A DNA stretch of 34,489 nt from Bacteroidia bacterium (GTDB taxonomy: Bacteria > Bacteroidota > Bacteroidia > AKYH767-A > OLB10). The stretch spans positions 1 through 34,489 of the forward strand of contig JANWID010000006.1 in assembly GCA_025450095.1 (NCBI GenBank), written 5' to 3'. Shown here one piece after another: positions 31,593-34,489 of the stretch. Below the pieces are notes generated by a model. The model saw only the letters and a program-made list of their open reading frames with translations, did no database searches and was not told the origin of the DNA. Each line of letters begins with the position of its first letter. Positions within the stretch are counted from its first letter, which is position 1. Made by a program: the position numbers and the translations under genes.

Positions 31593-32900
31593 TTAACGAT
31601 GCATCATCATTTGCTTAGTAAGCACAAAATCGTCGAAGTGAAGTGTATAATAGAAATGTGAATCAAAAAAATAGGGTAAGGATAACTCTACTGCGTAGGA
31701 GCCTTTGTTGTGTTCTTTATTAACCAGTGTTTTTACATACCTTCCAGCAAAATCATAAATTTTGATAATTACTTTTCCGGAATAAGGCACTGTATACCTG
31801 ATGGTAGTTTTTTCTGAAAATGGATTGGGGTAATTCTGTTCAAGTAACAGTCCTTGCAACGATGCTATTTCCCCGATGCCTGTTGACTGAACCGAATATT
31901 TCCAAATCCTGTTTCCGCTCGCATATGCAAGTGTGTCATTTATTTTTCTATAGCGATTAAAATTCTCAACAAATGGAACGACATTCCAGGTATCGCTTCC
32001 ATCAGTTGTTTCCTTCACCTGGTTCAATGCTGAGCCACACCAACCAACAGTGTCATTTATAAAGCCGATACCCTGTGCATACCACAAGGGAATGCTCCAT
32101 AGTTTTTCCTGCCAGGTCAATCCGCCATCAGTTGTTTTTAAAACGGGGATAGAATCCATTCCAATCCAAGATTCCACGGAGGCATATCCAATATTTCTCG
32201 ATGGAAAATCAAGCTTCCAACAATGTCCATGAAAAGTTGTGGTTGAAGCTACTTGAATCCAGTTTTGTCCGCCGTCGGTTGTATAAAACACCGCGTAGCG
32301 CTCATCATTCATATTAGTACCTGTACACCCAGCTACCAGCCCGGTATCTGCTGAAAAGAAATGAGCATCTATCAAGTATAGAGCCGGAGGGTTAAAACTT
32401 ATTGATGTCCACGAAGCACCACCATCAGTTGATTTCATGATATGGCAAGGACCTCCAACTCTTCCTACGGCATACACCACTGAATCATTAACTACGTTTA
32501 TGCCACAGATTCCTTTGGCCATTGGACCCGTGATATTGGTTATGGGTTGCCATGAATTACCGCCATCGATTGTCTGATAAAGAGGAAGTGTATCCGTAGT
32601 AGGGCTCCATGAACCCGGGCCAAGGTTGCCTGCCCAACCCAGGTTGGCATTCGCAAAACCCACACACCGGAACGAAGTCGCTGGTTGATAAAGTTGAGTA
32701 GTCCATGAGTCGCCACCATCGGTTGTTCTGTAAATATAACCGTCGACATTTACAACCCAGCCGGTATCCGCATTCAAGAAATAAATATCATCATGCCTGA
32801 ATCCCGCTGTTGGTGAATTTGGTAACAGACTCCACGATTGTGAACAGGCGAAATGATTGATGAAAAAGACTATTAAAACTGAAACACATTTACTTTTCAT
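31593..32900 (-). CDS. secreted Ycf48/sialidase-type propeller protein with T9SS sorting domain
   Basis: This 435-residue protein has a signal peptide (MKSKCVSVLIVFFINHFACS). The main part is a beta-propeller of repeating blades with the T-T-D-G-G-x-S/N-W motif (IYRTTDGGDSWTTQL, MKSTDGGASWTSIS, FYTTDGGQNWIQVA, LKTTDGGLTWQEKL), alternating with DTGW or VGWCGS elements, as in Ycf48-like and BNR-repeat proteins. The last ~85 residues form a type IX secretion sorting domain (LLEQNYPNPFSEKTTIRYTV, then IKIYDFAGRYVKTLVN). It is therefore probably a surface or extracellular protein. The binding partner is unknown. Confidence 0.88.
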   Translation of the reverse strand: MKSKCVSVLIVFFINHFACSQSWSLLPNSPTAGFRHDDIYFLNADTGWVVNVDGYIYRTTDGGDSWTTQLYQPATSFRCVGFANANLGWAGNLGPGSWSPTTDTLPLYQTIDGGNSWQPITNITGPMAKGICGINVVNDSVVYAVGRVGGPCHIMKSTDGGASWTSISFNPPALYLIDAHFFSADTGLVAGCTGTNMNDERYAVFYTTDGGQNWIQVASTTTFHGHCWKLDFPSRNIGYASVESWIGMDSIPVLKTTDGGLTWQEKLWSIPLWYAQGIGFINDTVGWCGSALNQVKETTDGSDTWNVVPFVENFNRYRKINDTLAYASGNRIWKYSVQSTGIGEIASLQGLLLEQNYPNPFSEKTTIRYTVPYSGKVIIKIYDFAGRYVKTLVNKEHNKGSYAVELSLPYFFDSHFYYTLHFDDFVLTKQMMMHR

Positions 32901-32952
32901 ATATTGGTGACTTTAAATAAAATAATTTCCGTTCAGCCCGCTTCAAAAATCC

Positions 32953-34489
32953 CTACCCCTCCAGAAAATACATATCAATCTGTCCCTTGTTTTTTGCCTC
33001 GATTTTACCCCTATAGGTACACGTGAAGTTTTCCTTCACCAATTCATACGTTTTGCTGCTGATATTAATCTTCCCAGGCAAGGAGTTTTGTTCCATGCGT
33101 GCTGCAATGTTTACTGTATCACCCCAAATATCATAGGCGTATTTCTTCACCCCCACAATACCAGCCACCACCGGACCGGAATGAATGCCTATTCGTAATT
33201 CGAAGGGAATCTCGCCTCGTGCTTCCTTTTCCTTTCTGCGTTCAGTGACATAGTGCATGATTTCAATGGCTGCCTGAACAACCTGCATTGCATGTTCGGG
33301 ATCGGCAACAGGCAAGCCGCCAGCACAGAGATAAGCATCCCCAATGGTTTTAATTTTCTCCACCCTGTACTTTTGCAAGATATTGTCGAATGCGCTGAAA
33401 CAAGTATGGATTTCCTGGACCAGCGACTCGGGGCTGAGCTTCTCGCTGGTGATGGTGAAATCGACAAAGTCGGCAAACATAACCGTCACTTCTGAGAATG
33501 ATTTAGTTTTGGATATTCCCGTTTCCTTAAGTTCACTGGCGATTTCTGAGGGCAGGATGTTCAGCAATAATTTGTCGCTCCTGCCTTTTTCTTTCCTGAT
33601 GTTGTTGCGTTGATAAAAGAAGATGATGGCAAAAACCAGGATGACGGCAAAGGCGCTGAGGAAGAAATTCCGCATTTTCTTCTGCCGTACAAGTTCAGCA
33701 TTGGCGAGGGCATCCTTCTTATCCTGTATGGCTTTCGCCGCACTCTCCTTCTTTTCAAATTCATACTTCATTCGGGTCTTGGTAAGATCATCTGACTTTA
33801 ACTTATTCAACAAGCTGTCCTTGTGTGCTTCATAAGTAACGTACCACTGCATCCCGTTTTTAAAATCATTCATTCGGTTATAATTGTCTGACAAATATTT
33901 TGCAATCTCTTTCTGAAGTTCCAGCGCTTCCAAATCTTTGGCGATTGAATATGCTTGCGAATAGAGCTCTATCGATTTTGAGTAATTTTTCTTCAAATAA
34001 TTGATCCTTCCCATCCCCGAAAGGGTAAATATGCTGTAGTATTTATTGCCCAGTTTTTCGTTCAACGCATGTGCTTTTGAATGCATGCTCATTGCGGTGT
34101 CGAGCCAGTTAACCCTCGGTATCGAATTGAATTCATTTTCCGGAAATTCAACTTTTACCACACCAGTCAACGAATCTTTTTCAAACAGGTCGCAATACGA
34201 ATCACCGATATTCAGGTAAGAAGCCAGGATATCTTTTACAATCCCGGTTTCTAAACGAAGTTTCAATGTCGAATAATAACTGCTCAAAGCTTCCGTGTGT
34301 TTCCCCTGGAGGGAATAAATGTTGCCAATGCTATTGTACGCAATAGCTAATGTTGTTTTATCGCTGAATTTCTTCAGCACCTCCATGGATGCTAAGGCAT
34401 GCTTTAATGCCTCAGGAAGGTCACCATGAATCCGGTAAATGGTTGCAATAATATTGTATGACCAGGCAATTCCCTCCTCATCTCCAATC
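32953..34489 (-). CDS. TPR-TM class III adenylate cyclase (paralogue 3), 5' end off the window
   Basis: The frame runs from a stop at 32953 to the right edge without a break. An ATG at 34386 lies inside a TPR (NIIATIYRIHGDLPEALKHA is encoded upstream of it), so the N-terminus is outside the window. Visible parts are TPRs (YNSIGNIYSLQGKHTEALSS and later LSGMGRINYLKKNYSKSIEL), a membrane helix (NFFLSAFAVILVFAIIFFYQ), the linker KLLLNILPSEIASELK and the cyclase domain. Catalytic residues are complete: FADFVDFT, KIKTIGDAY, YDIWGD and TVNIAARM, giving the adenylate cyclase Lys/Asp pair. The tail AKNKGQIDMYFLEG matches its paralogues. Confidence 0.9.
   Translation of the reverse strand, partial: IGDEEGIAWSYNIIATIYRIHGDLPEALKHALASMEVLKKFSDKTTLAIAYNSIGNIYSLQGKHTEALSSYYSTLKLRLETGIVKDILASYLNIGDSYCDLFEKDSLTGVVKVEFPENEFNSIPRVNWLDTAMSMHSKAHALNEKLGNKYYSIFTLSGMGRINYLKKNYSKSIELYSQAYSIAKDLEALELQKEIAKYLSDNYNRMNDFKNGMQWYVTYEAHKDSLLNKLKSDDLTKTRMKYEFEKKESAAKAIQDKKDALANAELVRQKKMRNFFLSAFAVILVFAIIFFYQRNNIRKEKGRSDKLLLNILPSEIASELKETGISKTKSFSEVTVMFADFVDFTITSEKLSPESLVQEIHTCFSAFDNILQKYRVEKIKTIGDAYLCAGGLPVADPEHAMQVVQAAIEIMHYVTERRKEKEARGEIPFELRIGIHSGPVVAGIVGVKKYAYDIWGDTVNIAARMEQNSLPGKINISSKTYELVKENFTCTYRGKIEAKNKGQIDMYFLEG

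Overview
The window looks like chromosome of a member of the Bacteroidota, probably a Chitinophagales/Sphingobacteriales-type environmental lineage; this is inferred, not searched. The reasons are two proteins with Por/type IX secretion (T9SS) C-terminal sorting domains, many small lipoproteins and outer-membrane barrels, promoters that fit the Bacteroidota TTG-N19-20-TAnnTTTG pattern, weak Shine-Dalgarno sequences, and DUF4153, DUF1569, DUF4349 and YcxB-like proteins. I see no rRNA, tRNA, CRISPR array, transposase or phage genes.

Layout. 1-902 (minus): start of a secreted beta-propeller protein that runs off the left edge. 1164-3324 (plus): a redox-flavoured cluster of a DoxX-like membrane protein, an ECF sigma factor, an FAD/NAD oxidoreductase and a VOC/glyoxalase-like protein. 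3340-5442 (minus): two envelope beta-barrel-type proteins and a zinc-ribbon membrane protein, with a 19-bp inverted repeat between them. 5443-5795: short repeats and a promoter. 5796-7675 (plus): ammonium transporter AmtB followed by a receiver domain carrying its own C-terminal membrane anchor. 7710-16774 (minus): housekeeping and accessory genes, namely a DUF4412/GLPGLI-like secreted protein, a T9SS cargo protein, an alpha/beta hydrolase, a left-handed beta-helix acyltransferase, a DUF4349 lipoprotein, DUF1801, GNAT, a membrane protein, acyltransferase-3, DUF1569, a BEM46-like hydrolase and a small secreted protein. A ten-unit decamer array touches the 3' end of the GNAT gene.

16937-19195 (minus) is a small regulatory unit: a DUF4153 membrane protein, a winged-helix regulator and a second membrane protein. 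Near-identical CTTTG-N5-CAAAG operators overlap both predicted promoters, which suggests an autoregulated local circuit.

19654-34489 holds a serine beta-lactamase-like hydrolase with a C-terminal TPR, a YcxB-like protein, a transglutaminase-like protein and then a dense signalling island: three paralogous TPR-TM-class III adenylate cyclases (23350-25449, 29266-31260, 32953-34489), a TPR-TM HisKA_3 histidine kinase and its NarL/LuxR response regulator. All four TPR proteins share one plan (signal sequence, TPRs probably outside the cytoplasm, one membrane helix, cytosolic output domain), except that the N-terminus of the third cyclase lies beyond the window.

The most unusual non-coding feature is a structured module present twice (19321-19394 and 31282-31356). 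Both copies have ACTGCAC, two bases, an 8-bp stem with compensatory base changes and exactly 34 bases between the arms, and each is followed within about 10 bases by a long, near-perfect palindrome of unrelated sequence. This looks like a dispersed REP-like or mobile structured element.
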